Below are positions 39,101 to 48,559 of a stretch of DNA of 64,000 bases, one piece after another; position 1 is the stretch's first letter, and each line of letters begins with the position of its first letter. Source of the stretch: Solibacillus sp. FSL K6-1523 (GTDB lineage Bacteria > Bacillota > Bacilli > Bacillales_A > Planococcaceae); contig NZ_JBBOSU010000001.1 of assembly GCF_038005225.1 (NCBI RefSeq), positions 1,042,001-1,106,000 on the forward strand. The letters are read 5' to 3'. The notes beneath the pieces are model-generated. The model searched no databases. It had not been told where the DNA came from and was given only the letters and a program-made list of their open reading frames with translations. The position numbers and the translations under genes were made by a program.

Positions 39101-40479
39101 CCCATAACTATACGAAAGTACTGTTCGGGGAAGATTATGTATATCGTGCCGGTACGATAGGAACAGTTGCTGAAAAAACGGCTTATGGCTATGTGAAAGG
39201 TTATGGCAACGATCATGGCATTACTTATCGTAATGCAGAAGTGGATCGACTTGTACAAGGCTGTACCGGGGTAAAACGAAATTCAGGACAACACCCGGGG
39301 GGAATTATTGTTGTACCAGACTATATGGATATTTATGATTTTACACCAATCCAATTCCCTGCAGATGCACAGGATGCTGAATGGAAAACGACACATTTTG
39401 ATTTCCACTCGATTCACGATAATATTTTGAAACTTGATATTCTAGGGCACGATGATCCAACGGTTATTCGTATGCTACAAGATTTATCGGGCATTGATCC
39501 AAAAACAATCCCGACCGATGATCCGATTGTTATGGAAATTTTTAGTTCAACGAAATCGCTCGGTGTAACGGAAAAGCAAATTGGCACAAAAACAGGGACG
39601 CTAGGCATTCCAGAATTCGGGACTAAGTTCGTTCGCCAAATGCTTGAAGAAACGAAACCATCTACATTTAGTGAGCTCGTGCAAATCTCAGGGCTGTCAC
39701 ACGGAACGGACGTATGGTTAGGGAATGCTGCTGATTTGATTAAAGATGGTACCTGTGTTTTATCCGAAGTAATTGGTTGCCGTGATGATATTATGGTGTA
39801 TTTAATTTACCAAGACCTTGAACCATCGTTTGCCTTTAAAATTATGGAATCGGTGCGTAAGGGGAAAGGGTTATCCGATGATATGGAAGCCGAAATGCGC
39901 GCGAAGAAAGTACCAGAGTGGTATATCGACTCATGTAAAAAGATCAAATACATGTTCCCGAAAGCCCACGCTGCTGCCTATGTATTAATGGCGGTCCGTA
40001 TTGCTTGGTTTAAAGTACATCACCCAATTTTATATTATGCGGCGTACTTTACAGTGCGAGCATCTGATTTTGATTTAATCGCTATGACACAAGGTTCAGT
40101 CATGATTCGCAAAAAAGTCGATGAAATCAACATGAAAGGTTTGGATGCAGCACCTAAAGAAAAAAGTTTACTAACTGTAATGGAAATTGCTTTAGAAATG
40201 TGTGAGCGTGGAATGAACTTTAAAAAGATTGATTTATATCGTTCTCATGCAAGTGAATTTATCATTGAAGGCAATTCACTCATTCCACCATTTGATTCGA
40301 TTCCAGGACTCGGTACAAACGTGGCGAAACAGATTGTCGAAGCACGTAAAAATGGTGAGTTCTTGTCAAAAGAGGACTTGCAACAACGTGGTCGTGTTTC
40401 GAAAACATTGATTGAGTATATGGATGACCTCGGATGTTTAGAAGGAATGCCAGATGCGAACCAATTATCGCTTTTCTAA
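36154..40479 (+). CDS. polC: DNA polymerase III alpha subunit, PolC type
   Basis: PolC is the main replicative polymerase of low-GC Gram-positives, with built-in proofreading. Visible in about 1441 residues: N-terminal and OB domains (about 1-330), PHP domain opening [11 protein letters not shown] (about 345), DEDD exonuclease inserted at about 425-590 ([31 protein letters not shown]), zinc-binding CPNC/CPKC pair (about 915-945), polymerase core ([12 protein letters not shown]) and the C-terminal beta-clamp motif QLSLF. GTG 36145 lies in the ribosome binding site AGGAAGG; TTG 36154, 8 bases later, is the likely start. Confidence 0.97.
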   Translation: MAQQEAKQKFLLLLQQLELTDDVYMSFFEKGELERVTVHKKKRLWHFKIKVNNILPFEVYQLLRMRMAEKFSHIASVLLTIDSFNPVVNEQHILDYWYPAIEQIADMSPLLRENLSKQVPKWTGHKLVVTSMLEVEFLALKAKYTDKIADSYRAFGFPHIPLEFKLVEESEEFIAQQEAFYMQRQEEEERLSKQAMADFAMREKEKADNPGAVTSDVAFQLGALIKNAESTEIRTILEEERSIIIEGFIFAVDVKELRSGRSLLEIKVSDYTDSLMVKMFSNSDEEVAKMNMISKGMWVRLRGSIQMDTFARDLVMMVKDINEIKKEPRKDHAPEGEKRVELHLHTPMSQMDAMTPVDKLVAQAAKWGHPAIAITDHAVVQSFPEAYSAGKKNGIKVIYGVEVNLVDDGKPIAYDPIDSPLEDTTYVVFDVETTGFSNVYDTIIELAAVKIKNGQVLDTFERFSNPHRKLTAKIIELTHITDDMLVNAPEIEEVITEFHDFIGDSVVVAHNAAFDLGFLYVAYKKAGLGHVRHPGIDTVELSRLVNPTQKSHSLKTLTKKYNIELTQHHRAIYDTEATGELLLHLLKQTADLGIRNLNELNDHVGGEEGYKQARPSHCTVLAVDDAGLKNMFKLITISHTQTFYRVPRIRRSDLQKYREGLIIGSGCSNGELFETMMNKTPEEAERIAQFYDYLEVMPKPVYSQLVDGGTVHDEWALEDIIRRIVKLGKKLNLPVVATGNVHYLHETDAKFRQILIGSMGGANPLNRQPLPKVHFRTTDDMLKEFDFLGPDLAKEVVVTNTHLVADMIGDVKPIKDDLYTPKIEGSDDEVTNLTYEMAHEIYGETLPEIVQARIDKELKSILGHGFGVIYLISAKLVKKSLADGYLVGSRGSVGSSLVATFMEITEVNPLPPHYVCPNCKHSEFIADGTVASGYDLPNKECPKCGEQYKKDGHDIPFETFLGFKGDKVPDIDLNFSGEYQPQAHNYTKVLFGEDYVYRAGTIGTVAEKTAYGYVKGYGNDHGITYRNAEVDRLVQGCTGVKRNSGQHPGGIIVVPDYMDIYDFTPIQFPADAQDAEWKTTHFDFHSIHDNILKLDILGHDDPTVIRMLQDLSGIDPKTIPTDDPIVMEIFSSTKSLGVTEKQIGTKTGTLGIPEFGTKFVRQMLEETKPSTFSELVQISGLSHGTDVWLGNAADLIKDGTCVLSEVIGCRDDIMVYLIYQDLEPSFAFKIMESVRKGKGLSDDMEAEMRAKKVPEWYIDSCKKIKYMFPKAHAAAYVLMAVRIAWFKVHHPILYYAAYFTVRASDFDLIAMTQGSVMIRKKVDEINMKGLDAAPKEKSLLTVMEIALEMCERGMNFKKIDLYRSHASEFIIEGNSLIPPFDSIPGLGTNVAKQIVEARKNGEFLSKEDLQQRGRVSKTLIEYMDDLGCLEGMPDANQLSLF

Positions 40480-40576
40480 TAGGAAACCAAGTGAAAGTTT
40501 CGATAAGTAGCAAAATTTGCAATCAAAATGGCTTTGTGCTATGCTAAACGTAATAATTTGTTGATAGTTCGCCAGC

Positions 40577-40602
40577 AAAAGAGTGGGATTTCCCGCTCTT
40601 TT
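40577..40602 (+). terminator. Intrinsic terminator after polC
   Basis: AAAAGAGTGGGA (40577-40588) pairs with TCCCGCTCTTTT (about 40591-40602), one G-U pair. The T-run is short (four, then TCTGTTGTTT). Confidence 0.7.
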
Positions 40603-40654
40603 CTGTTGTTTAGACAACTATTTACACAAATTTTTCAATGAAAATTCGTCCTGT

Positions 40655-40682
40655 TTGAACAAAAATCTTCGCAATCTATAAA
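40655..40682 (+). promoter_or_regulatory. Candidate SigA promoter of the nusA operon
   Basis: TTGAAC (40655-40660), 16 bases, TATAAA (40677-40682), about 48 bases before the rimP start. It follows the polC terminator. Confidence 0.45.
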
Positions 40683-40730
40683 GATGTTAGATTTTTTGAA
40701 CTTGTTAAACAGTGGCGTAAGGAGGATACG

Positions 40731-41216
40731 ATGAGCAAAATTACGTCGATCATTGAAGAGCTAGTGACACCAATCGTTGAAGAACTTGAGTTAGAATTAG
40801 TTGACGTCGAGTTCATAAAAGAAGGACGCGACTGGTTCCTTCGTGTTTATGTAGACACACATACAGGCGGCATTGACATTTTACAATGCGCTCAAGTAAG
40901 TGAACGCTTAAGCGAAAAACTGGATGAAAATGATCCAATCGAGCAAAACTATTATTTAGAAGTTTCTTCACCAGGTGCAGAACGCCCGTTAAAAAAGCAA
41001 GAGGACTTCGAGAATGCAATTGGCAAATATATTTATGTGAAGACTTATGAACCAATAAAGGATTTAAAAGAATTCCTTGGTTATTTACGTGCATATACTG
41101 AAACATATTTAGAAATTGAAATCCGTATTAAGACACGTAAATTAACAGTACAAATTGACAAAGAAAAAATTGCGCAAGCCCGACTTGCCATTGATTTTTC
41201 AGATAAGCAAATTTAG
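40731..41216 (+). CDS. rimP: Ribosome maturation factor RimP
   Basis: RimP helps assemble the 30S subunit. The 161-residue protein has the family stretch ELELVDVEFIKEGRDWFLRVYVD and YYLEVSSPGAERPLKKQEDFE. GTAAGGAGGATACG precedes the ATG. It opens the conserved nusA-infB operon. Confidence 0.95.
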   Translation: MSKITSIIEELVTPIVEELELELVDVEFIKEGRDWFLRVYVDTHTGGIDILQCAQVSERLSEKLDENDPIEQNYYLEVSSPGAERPLKKQEDFENAIGKYIYVKTYEPIKDLKEFLGYLRAYTETYLEIEIRIKTRKLTVQIDKEKIAQARLAIDFSDKQI

Positions 41217-41229
41217 GAGTGAAAACAAA

Positions 41230-42357
41230 ATGAGTAGTGAATTACTAGATGCCCTAACTGCCCTAGAGGAGCAAAAAGGTATTTCAAGAGATGTATTAAT
41301 TGAGGCGATTGAAGCCGCTTTAGTTACAGCTTATAAACGCAACTTCAACCAAGCGCAAAATGTGCGTGTAGACTTGAATCTTGATACAGGTTCAATGGTT
41401 GTTTATTCACGCAAAGACGTGGTAGAAGATGTAGAAGATGAACGTTTAGAAATCGCATTAGAAGATGCGAAATATATTAATGCAGCTTATGAAATTGGTG
41501 ACGTTGTAGAAGAAGAAGTAACACCTCGTAATTTTGGTCGTATTGCCGCACAAACTGCGAAACAAGTTGTTACACAACGCGTTCGTGAAGCAGAGCGCGG
41601 TCTTATTTATGAAGAATATGTAGACCGTGAAGATGATATTGTTACAGGTGTTATTGAACGTCAAGATGCACGTAATATTTACGTTAGCATCGGTAAAGTA
41701 GAGGCTGCATTACCTGTAAATGAGCAAATTCAAGGTGAAGTTTATAAGCCACAATCACGTATTCGTGTTTATATTACGAAGGTAGAACGTACAACTCGTG
41801 GTCCACAAGTAATTGTATCTCGTACTCATCCAGGTTTATTACGTCGCCTATTTGAAATGGAAGTACCGGAAATTTATGATGGTACAGTAGAAGTGAAATC
41901 AATTGCACGTGAAGCTGGAGACCGCTCTAAAATTTCAGTTTATGCACATAACGAAGAAGTGGATCCAGTAGGTTCATGTGTTGGTGCAAAAGGTGCACGT
42001 GTACAAACGATTGTCAATGCATTAAATGGCGAAAAAATTGACATTGTTGAATGGTCTGAGGATCCGGTCGTATTTGTAGCAAATGCGCTAAGTCCTTCAA
42101 AAGTTTTAGACGTTCAAGTAAATGAAGAAGAAAAGTCAACAACAGTCGTAGTACCAGATTATCAATTATCTCTTGCAATTGGTAAACGTGGTCAAAATGC
42201 TCGTTTAGCTGCAAAGTTAACGGGGTGGAAGATTGATATAAAGAGCGAAACAGATGCACGTGAATTAGGGATTTATCCTTCAGAAACGAGCACATTTATT
42301 CCTCAAGAAGATTCACAAGAAGTTGTTTTTGACTTATATGGTGATGACGAAGAATAA
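41230..42357 (+). CDS. nusA: Transcription termination/antitermination factor NusA
   Basis: NusA binds RNA polymerase and modulates pausing, termination and antitermination. The 375-residue short form, without the acidic repeats of proteobacteria, has the N-terminal polymerase-binding domain, S1 (about 135-200) and two KH domains (GSCVGAKGARVQTIV; SLAIGKRGQNARLAAKLTGWKIDI). The frame is open from 41155 inside rimP, but ATG 41230 has AGGAG at 41215-41219 and gives the family N-terminus MSSELLDALTALE. Confidence 0.97.
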   Translation: MSSELLDALTALEEQKGISRDVLIEAIEAALVTAYKRNFNQAQNVRVDLNLDTGSMVVYSRKDVVEDVEDERLEIALEDAKYINAAYEIGDVVEEEVTPRNFGRIAAQTAKQVVTQRVREAERGLIYEEYVDREDDIVTGVIERQDARNIYVSIGKVEAALPVNEQIQGEVYKPQSRIRVYITKVERTTRGPQVIVSRTHPGLLRRLFEMEVPEIYDGTVEVKSIAREAGDRSKISVYAHNEEVDPVGSCVGAKGARVQTIVNALNGEKIDIVEWSEDPVVFVANALSPSKVLDVQVNEEEKSTTVVVPDYQLSLAIGKRGQNARLAAKLTGWKIDIKSETDARELGIYPSETSTFIPQEDSQEVVFDLYGDDEE

Positions 42358-42396
42358 TCCATCATTCGTAGGCGCTTTGTAAGGAGGGTGAGTAAA

Positions 42397-42675
42397 ATGG
42401 CTGTAAACAAAAAAGTTCCATTACGAAAATGCGTTGCAACAGGTGAAATGTTGCCGAAAAAATCAATGATTCGTGTCGTCCGTTCAAAGGAAGGCGAAGT
42501 AAGCGTTGATGTGACGGGGAAAAAAGCTGGGCGTGGAGCCTATGTTTCAAAAGCAGAAGCAGCTGTTGACATTGCACGTAAAAAGAATATTTTAGATCGC
42601 CAGCTTGATGCAAAAGTGCCGGATGAGATATATGAAGAATTATTGACCCTTATTCGTAGGGAGTCTATCATATGA
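42397..42675 (+). CDS. ylxR: YlxR/RnpM RNA-binding protein
   Basis: A 92-residue basic protein of the YlxR family, recognised by PLRKCVATGEMLPKKSMIRVV and GKKAGRGAYVSK. In B. subtilis the orthologue was reported to bind the RNase P RNA and renamed RnpM; that role here is by homology. GTG 42388 lies in AAGGAGGGTG; ATG 42397 has good spacing. The end overlaps ylxQ by 4 bases. Confidence 0.93.
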   Translation: MAVNKKVPLRKCVATGEMLPKKSMIRVVRSKEGEVSVDVTGKKAGRGAYVSKAEAAVDIARKKNILDRQLDAKVPDEIYEELLTLIRRESII

Positions 42676-42980
42676 ATAAACCCGCATTATTACAGCTGTT
42701 AGGTTTAGCGGCACGTGCACGAAAAACAATTTCTGGAGAAGAACTAGTGGTCAAGGAAATTCGCGGTGGAAAAGCAAAGTTAGTTTTACTTGCATCGGAT
42801 GCTTCCAATAATACTAGTAAAAAAATTCAAGATAAATGTACGTTTTACAACGTTGAGTATTATATTTTTGGGGATCGTTATGATCTTGGACATGCTACCG
42901 GGAAGGAAGCGCGGGTAGCGATTGCTATTACTGATAGCGGATTTGCTAAAAAAATGTCTAGTCTACTCAACGAAAATTAA
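42672..42980 (+). CDS. ylxQ: L7Ae-like RNA-binding protein YlxQ
   Basis: A 102-residue member of the L7Ae/L30e family of kink-turn RNA binders, seen in [44 protein letters not shown]. It is a standard member of the nusA operon between ylxR and infB. Its cellular target is not established. Confidence 0.93.
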   Translation: MNKPALLQLLGLAARARKTISGEELVVKEIRGGKAKLVLLASDASNNTSKKIQDKCTFYNVEYYIFGDRYDLGHATGKEARVAIAITDSGFAKKMSSLLNEN

Positions 42981-42994
42981 TCGGGGGTGAGCAG

Positions 42995-45289
42995 ATGAGC
43001 AAAGTAAGAGTTCATGAATATGCGAAAAAGGTAAACAAGACGAGTAAGGAAATTATTGACCATTTGACAAAAATTGATCAACCTGTGAAAAATCACATGG
43101 CGGTCATTGATGTTGAAACTGTTTCGAAACTTGATTCTGTCTTTAAGCAAGTAGCAGAGCCAACAAAGAATACTTCAATGAAACCAACTGGCAAAGCTGC
43201 CAATGAAACACCAAAAGCGCAACAAGGACAACCGAAAAAAGAAAATCAAGTACGTCAACAATCTAATGCAACGAATGATCAACCAAAGAAATCAAACACT
43301 GCCACAGGGCAACCACAATCGCAACAGGGCGAAAAACAAAAGAATGCAAAAGGTAACCAAAACAGAAATATGACTCAAAATACAAATAATAACCGCAAAG
43401 GCGGCAACCCAAATAACAACAGTAACAATAAAGGCGGTTTCCAACAACGTAGAAGACCAGGTATTAATGGTGGTAAACGTCGTACGAATCGTCCAGCACC
43501 ACAACCAATGGTACAAAAAGAATTACCAGAAAAAATTACATTCTATGAAAGCTTATCAGTAGCTGAATTAGCAAAAAAATTACACCGTGAACCATCAGAA
43601 ATCATCAAAAAATTATTTATGCTTGGTGTAATGGCAACAATTAACCAAGAATTAGATAAGGATGCAATCGAATTAATTTGTGCAGACTATGGTGTAGAAG
43701 TTGAAGAAGAAATCCGTATCGACAAAACAGACCTTGATACGTACTTCGATGAAACAATCGTAGAAGTGGACGAAAATGCTTTAGAAGAGCGTCCACCAGT
43801 TGTTACAATTATGGGGCACGTTGACCATGGTAAAACTTCAACACTTGACTCAATCCGTAAAACGAAAGTAACAGCGGGTGAAGCAGGTGGTATTACACAA
43901 CATATCGGTGCATACCAAGTTGAAATTAACGGAAAGAAAATTTCATTCTTAGATACTCCGGGACACGCAGCATTCACAACAATGCGTGCGCGCGGTGCTT
44001 CGATTACGGATATCGCGATTATTGTCGTAGCAGCGGATGACGGTGTTATGCCTCAAACTGTTGAAGCGATTAACCACGCGAAAGCAGCGGAAGTTCCAAT
44101 TATCGTAGCAATCAACAAAATGGATAAACCAACTGCTAATCCGGATCGTGTACAACAAGAGTTAACAGAGCACGGTTTAGTGCCTGAAGCATGGGGTGGA
44201 GATACAATCTTCGTACCAATTTCAGCGTTAAAAGGCGAAGGAATTGACCAACTTTTAGAAATGATTTTATTAGTTTCTGAAGTAGGTGAATTAAAAGCGA
44301 ATCCAACTCGTACAGCAATTGGTACAGTGATCGAAGCACAACTTGATAAAGGTCGTGGGGCGGTAGCAACATTACTTGTTCAAGATGGTACATTACGTGT
44401 TGGTGACCCAATCGTAGTAGGTCATGCATATGGTCGTGTACGTGCAATGGTAAATGACATCGGTCGCCGTATTAAAGCAGCCGGTCCATCTATGCCGATT
44501 GAAGTTACTGGCTTAAATGAAGTACCACAAGCGGGTGACCGTTTCGTTGTATTCCAAGATGAAAAAACAGCTCGTCAAGTTGGTGAGTCTCGTTCAATGA
44601 CAGCGATTCAAGCACAACGTTCTGAAAAGCAACGTGTAACGCTTGATAACTTATTCGAACAAATGAGCCAAGGCGAAATGAAAGAGCTAAACTTAATCGT
44701 AAAAGCAGACGTACAAGGTACTGTGGAAGCAATGGCCTCATCATTAATGAAAATTGAAGTTGAAGGTGTAAACGTTAAAATTATCCACACGGGTGCAGGT
44801 GCAATTACTGAATCAGATATCTCTCTTGCGGCAGCTTCAAATGCAATCGTAATTGGTTTCAACGTACGTCCAGATACAAATGCGAAGCGTGCAGCAGAAG
44901 AAGAAGGCGTTGATATTCGTCAACACCGTATTATTTATAAAGTAATTGAAGAAATCGAACAAGCGATGAAAGGTATGTTAGACCCAGAATACGAAGAGAA
45001 AATCGTTGGTCAAGCAGAAGTTCGTCAAGTTATTAAAGTATCGAAAGTTGGTACAATCGCTGGTTCTTACGTTATCGAAGGAAAAATCGTTCGTGACGCA
45101 GGCGTTCGTGTTATCCGTGAAAACGTTGTTATTTTTGAAGGCGACTTAGATTCATTAAAACGCTTCAAAGATGATGCAAAAGAGGTAGCAAGAGGCTATG
45201 AGTGTGGTATTACAATTAAAAACTACAATGATGTTAAAGAAGGCGACATCATTGAAGCATTCATTATGGAAGAAATTATCCGTAAATAA
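42995..45289 (+). CDS. infB: Translation initiation factor IF-2
   Basis: IF-2 is the GTPase that places initiator tRNA on the ribosome. The 764 residues start with the IF2N domain ([21 protein letters not shown]), then a Gln/Asn/Lys-rich low-complexity linker (about 55-165), a second IF2N-like domain (about 180-250), the G domain (GHVDHGKTS at about 274, [13 protein letters not shown]) and domains II-IV. The linker is richer in Asn and Gln than I expect for B. subtilis. The stop shares a base with the ylxP start. Confidence 0.97.
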   Translation: MSKVRVHEYAKKVNKTSKEIIDHLTKIDQPVKNHMAVIDVETVSKLDSVFKQVAEPTKNTSMKPTGKAANETPKAQQGQPKKENQVRQQSNATNDQPKKSNTATGQPQSQQGEKQKNAKGNQNRNMTQNTNNNRKGGNPNNNSNNKGGFQQRRRPGINGGKRRTNRPAPQPMVQKELPEKITFYESLSVAELAKKLHREPSEIIKKLFMLGVMATINQELDKDAIELICADYGVEVEEEIRIDKTDLDTYFDETIVEVDENALEERPPVVTIMGHVDHGKTSTLDSIRKTKVTAGEAGGITQHIGAYQVEINGKKISFLDTPGHAAFTTMRARGASITDIAIIVVAADDGVMPQTVEAINHAKAAEVPIIVAINKMDKPTANPDRVQQELTEHGLVPEAWGGDTIFVPISALKGEGIDQLLEMILLVSEVGELKANPTRTAIGTVIEAQLDKGRGAVATLLVQDGTLRVGDPIVVGHAYGRVRAMVNDIGRRIKAAGPSMPIEVTGLNEVPQAGDRFVVFQDEKTARQVGESRSMTAIQAQRSEKQRVTLDNLFEQMSQGEMKELNLIVKADVQGTVEAMASSLMKIEVEGVNVKIIHTGAGAITESDISLAAASNAIVIGFNVRPDTNAKRAAEEEGVDIRQHRIIYKVIEEIEQAMKGMLDPEYEEKIVGQAEVRQVIKVSKVGTIAGSYVIEGKIVRDAGVRVIRENVVIFEGDLDSLKRFKDDAKEVARGYECGITIKNYNDVKEGDIIEAFIMEEIIRK

Positions 45290-45567
45290 TGATTGTATAT
45301 GCAGAAGTTGAATTCATGATTCCTGCTGCCCACTCATTGAAAGAAAAACGCGCTGTTCTCCAAAGAATGGTGACCCGAACAAAACAAAAATTTAATGTTT
45401 CCGTTGCTGAAATTGACCATCAAAATGTGTGGCAACGCACAAGATTAGCACTCGTGTCCGTCGCTTCTTCAAAAGATGCTGCGGAACGAGAGCTCATGCA
45501 TGCCCTCTCTTTTTTACAGTCAAACCCACAATGGGAACAACTCGAATTTTATCGGGAATATTTATAA
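45289..45567 (+). CDS. ylxP: DUF503 family protein YlxP
   Basis: A 92-residue DUF503 protein: IVYAEVEFMIPAAHSLKEKRAVLQRMVTRTKQKFNVSVAE and a C-terminal family pattern ending EFYREYL. It starts on the last base of the infB stop and precedes rbfA, as in B. subtilis. Ribosome-related work is suspected from context only. Confidence 0.92.
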   Translation: MIVYAEVEFMIPAAHSLKEKRAVLQRMVTRTKQKFNVSVAEIDHQNVWQRTRLALVSVASSKDAAERELMHALSFLQSNPQWEQLEFYREYL

Positions 45568-45618
45568 CAAAAGTCCATTCACATAATGGCAACTTAGTCG
45601 TAAAATGAGGTGACTTTT

Positions 45619-45963
45619 ATGTCTCTACGTTCTAACCGTGTTGGTGAACAAATGAAAAAAGAACTTGGTGAAATTATCGGACGCAAAATTAAAGATCCGC
45701 GCGTAGGATTTGTGACTGTAACAGAAGTAGCTGTTACGGGTGACCTACAGCAAGCAACTGTGTATATCACATCTTTAGGCAATGAACGCGAGCGTGCAGA
45801 AACACTGAAAGCTTTAGAAAAAGCATCTGGATTTATCCGTTCAGAAATCGGCTCTCGCATTCGTTTGCGCCGTACACCAGAGTTACTTTTCGAGTTCGAT
45901 ACAGCAATCGAGTATGGAAATAAAATCGATGCATTGCTTCGTGGTTTACACGAAAAACAATAA
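45619..45963 (+). CDS. rbfA: Ribosome-binding factor A
   Basis: RbfA acts in late 30S maturation at the 16S 5' end. The 114 residues show [48 protein letters not shown] 45610 is in the ribosome binding site (GAGGTG); ATG 45619 is the likely start. A terminator follows, dividing this operon from truB. Confidence 0.96.
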   Translation: MSLRSNRVGEQMKKELGEIIGRKIKDPRVGFVTVTEVAVTGDLQQATVYITSLGNERERAETLKALEKASGFIRSEIGSRIRLRRTPELLFEFDTAIEYGNKIDALLRGLHEKQ

Positions 45964-45976
45964 AATGCAACAAAAG

Positions 45977-46017
45977 CCTGCACTGCATATTTTATGCAGG
46001 CAGGTTTTTTGTTTTTT
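45977..46017 (+). terminator. Intrinsic terminator after rbfA
   Basis: CCTGC (45977-45981) and TGCATA (45984-45989) pair with TATGCA (45993-45998) and GCAGG (46000-46004), followed by TTTTTTGTTTTTT. A strong ending to the nusA operon. Confidence 0.85.
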
Positions 46018-46063
46018 ATCCAGTAAGACCATTAATCAATAGATAAAGGGGACGTTCACAGCG

Positions 46064-46975
46064 ATGAATGGCATACTTCCATTATGGAAAGAGCGCGGAA
46101 TGACGAGTCATGACTGCGTTTTTAAACTTCGAAAAATTTTAAAGACAAAAAAAGTAGGGCATACGGGTACGTTAGACCCTGGTGTAGAAGGCGTTTTACC
46201 AATATGTATTGGACAAGCAACCCGAATTGCAGAATATTTAACAGATACAGGGAAAACATATGAAGCAGTTATTTCAATCGGACGTACAACAACAACTGAG
46301 GATGCAGAAGGTGAAACGGTAGCACAAGATGAAACGTTTAAATCATGGAATCGTGCACAGATTTTACAAGCACTTGAATCTTTAACGGGGGAAATTGAAC
46401 AGACGCCACCGATGTTCTCCGCAGTAAAAGTAAATGGTAAAAGATTATACGAATATGCTCGTGCAGGTCAAACAGTGGAACGACCTACACGAAAAATTAC
46501 AATTTACGAGCTTGAACTTTTAGATGATGCACAAAAATTTGAAGGCGAAGAAGTTCATTTTTCCATTCGAATTAAATGTTCAAAAGGGACGTATATTCGT
46601 ACACTTGCCGTTCAAATCGGTGAAGCATTAGGATTCCCTGCTCATATGCATGAACTTGTTCGCACGGCATCGGGTACGTTTACAAAGGAAAATTGTTTGA
46701 CGCTTGCTGAAGTTGCTGAATTAATGGAAGCGGGGCAGTCACAACAATTTTTATTACCAGTGGAATATGCACTTTCCGATTATCCTTATATTGAAATAAC
46801 AGCGGATATCGAAAAGCAAATTTTTAATGGACAAGTGCTCCCAATCCATGCATTATTAAAGGAACATGATAAGATTGTATATGGGGTAGCAGGAAGAGCA
46901 TTTGCGGTATATATCGCGCATCCGACAAAATTAGACCAAATGAAGCCGGATAAAATGTTTCCCGAACTAGATTAG
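46064..46975 (+). CDS. truB: tRNA pseudouridine(55) synthase TruB
   Basis: TruB isomerises U55 in the T-loop of tRNAs. The catalytic Asp38 is in VGHTGTLDPGVEGVLPI; GKTYEAVISIG and CSKGTYIRTLAVQIGEALG are also typical. The 303 residues include a C-terminal PUA-like domain. AAAGGGGAC precedes the ATG. ribF follows 10 bases later. Confidence 0.96.
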   Translation: MNGILPLWKERGMTSHDCVFKLRKILKTKKVGHTGTLDPGVEGVLPICIGQATRIAEYLTDTGKTYEAVISIGRTTTTEDAEGETVAQDETFKSWNRAQILQALESLTGEIEQTPPMFSAVKVNGKRLYEYARAGQTVERPTRKITIYELELLDDAQKFEGEEVHFSIRIKCSKGTYIRTLAVQIGEALGFPAHMHELVRTASGTFTKENCLTLAEVAELMEAGQSQQFLLPVEYALSDYPYIEITADIEKQIFNGQVLPIHALLKEHDKIVYGVAGRAFAVYIAHPTKLDQMKPDKMFPELD

Positions 46976-46985
46976 GAGGCACAGT

Positions 46986-47936
46986 ATGAACGTTATACAT
47001 TTAAAATATCCACATCAATTGAACGGAGAGCAGCATGCTGAAGCATATTCTTTAGCGGTTGGTTTTTTTGATGGTGTGCATAAAGGACATCAGGCAGTTA
47101 TTCAAAAAGCAAAAGAGAAAGCACAGCAACTTGGTATTAAATCGGCGCTTATGACATTTGATCCACATCCGTCAATTGTACTTGGTGGACGCAATGAGAA
47201 AGTGTTCTACATTACACCGCTAGCTCAAAAGTTAGATACATTAACAACTTTAGGGGTAGATACTGTATTTGTCGTGAACTTTACATCGGATTTTGCTAAG
47301 TTGACGCCCGAACAGTTTGTTCAACATTTTATAATAGATTTGAATATTCAGCATGTGACGGCGGGCTTTGATTTTTCTTTTGGTGCATTTGGCAAAGGGA
47401 ATATGCAAATGATGGAGCAACTGAGTCAAGGCAAGTTTGGTGTCACGATGGTCGAAAAGCAAGAGGATGTTGAAGATAAAATCAGTTCAACGCGCATTCG
47501 CAAATCTTTGCAGGATGGTGACATGGAGCAAGTTCGTGCCTTATTAGGTCGCGCTTTTGAAGTTCCAGGAATTGTTGTACATGGTGATAAAAGAGGGCGT
47601 ACAATGGGCTTCCCAACAGCTAATGTACAAGCAATGGAAGGCTGCTACATACCGGCAACAGGTGTTTATGCTGTCAAAATATTAGTACAAAACGAGTGGT
47701 ATAATGGCGTCTGTAATGTTGGATATAAGCCAACATTTAATAACCCAGATGAAAAGCGTTTATCAATCGAAGTGCATATTTTAAATTTTGATAAAAATAT
47801 TTATGGTGAAGAAGTTGTTGTTGGCTGGTACAATCGTATTCGCAGTGAGCGCAAGTTTAATGGAATCGAAGCTCTTATCGAACAAATCGAACTAGATAAA
47901 GGGCAAGCAATCCAATATTTTGAACAACTATCATAA
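46986..47936 (+). CDS. ribF: Bifunctional riboflavin kinase/FAD synthetase
   Basis: RibF turns riboflavin into FMN and FAD. The N-terminal adenylyltransferase has AVGFFDGVHKGHQAVI and SALMTFDPHPS; the C-terminal kinase has GDKRGRTMGFPTANV and NVGYKPTFNN (316 residues). The B. subtilis orthologue is called RibC. TTAGGAGGCAC precedes the ATG. Confidence 0.96.
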   Translation: MNVIHLKYPHQLNGEQHAEAYSLAVGFFDGVHKGHQAVIQKAKEKAQQLGIKSALMTFDPHPSIVLGGRNEKVFYITPLAQKLDTLTTLGVDTVFVVNFTSDFAKLTPEQFVQHFIIDLNIQHVTAGFDFSFGAFGKGNMQMMEQLSQGKFGVTMVEKQEDVEDKISSTRIRKSLQDGDMEQVRALLGRAFEVPGIVVHGDKRGRTMGFPTANVQAMEGCYIPATGVYAVKILVQNEWYNGVCNVGYKPTFNNPDEKRLSIEVHILNFDKNIYGEEVVVGWYNRIRSERKFNGIEALIEQIELDKGQAIQYFEQLS

Positions 47937-47939
47937 TAG

Positions 47940-47969
47940 TTGATTTGTACAACTTATATATGGTATTAT
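47940..47969 (+). promoter_or_regulatory. SigA promoter for rpsO
   Basis: TTGATT (47940-47945), 18 bases, TATTAT (47964-47969) preceded by TGG, an extended -10. It lies directly after the ribF stop. Confidence 0.5.
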
Positions 47970-47975
47970 CCATAA

Positions 47976-48060
47976 GTACGAATTGCTCGTACGAACCTTA
48001 GCTCGGCTATCCGCAACTCCAGCGATTGCTGTGCTAGTGGGGATACAATAAAATTTAGGA
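47976..48060 (+). promoter_or_regulatory. Structured leader of rpsO, probable S15 feedback element
   Basis: GTACGA (47976-47981) pairs with TCGTAC (47987-47992). TATCC (48008-48012) pairs with GGATA (48041-48045), enclosing CAGC/GCTG (48020-48031). This forms a hairpin plus a branched stem before the ribosome binding site TTAGGAGG. S15 leaders of this general kind are established in Bacillus and Geobacillus; that this one binds S15 is inferred. Confidence 0.6.
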
Positions 48061-48071
48061 GGTCATTTCAA

Positions 48072-48341
48072 ATGGCAATTACACAATTACGTAAAAACGA
48101 AATTATCGCTGAGTACCGTACTCACGAAAGCGACACAGGTTCTCCAGAAGTACAAATCGCTGTATTAACTGCAGAAATCAACGCGTTAAACACTCACTTA
48201 TCAACTCACAAAAAGGATTTCCACTCTCAACGTGGTCTTCTTAAAATGGTAGGTCGTCGTCGTCACTTATTAAAATTCTTACGTGAAAAAGACGTTCAAC
48301 GTTACCGTGAATTAATCACTAAACTTGGATTACGTCGTTAA
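48072..48341 (+). CDS. rpsO: Small ribosomal subunit protein S15
   Basis: S15 is a primary 16S rRNA binder that organises the central domain. The 89 residues match the family: [40 protein letters not shown] and [10 protein letters not shown]. Codon use is of the highly expressed type. It is flanked by its own promoter, leader and terminator. Confidence 0.98.
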   Translation: MAITQLRKNEIIAEYRTHESDTGSPEVQIAVLTAEINALNTHLSTHKKDFHSQRGLLKMVGRRRHLLKFLREKDVQRYRELITKLGLRR

Positions 48342-48350
48342 TCTGACAAT

Positions 48351-48379
48351 AAAAAAGCGGGATTTTTCCCGCTTTTTAT
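48351..48379 (+). terminator. Intrinsic terminator after rpsO
   Basis: AAAAAGCGGGA pairs with TCCCGCTTTTT around TTT, followed by ATTG. A compact strong stem 10 bases after the stop. Confidence 0.8.
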
Positions 48380-48492
48380 TGTGTTTATCTACATTTTAAA
48401 CGCAAAATCGTAATCATTTATATTTTATAATGCTCCTAAATATAATTATTGAATAATTTTAATGAAAAAATTTAGCATAGAAATAGCTTTTT

Positions 48493-48501
48493 TGATACAC
48501 T
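48493..48501 (+). promoter_or_regulatory. Candidate extended -10 promoter for pnp
   Basis: TGATACACT (48493-48501) after a T-run, the same arrangement as before sigD and uppS. The -10 hexamer TACACT is imperfect and no good -35 is seen. Confidence 0.35.
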
Positions 48502-48559
48502 AACTAATAGTACATAAAAAGATACGTCAAGTGTTTCAAATAAGAAAGGGGTTCATTTA

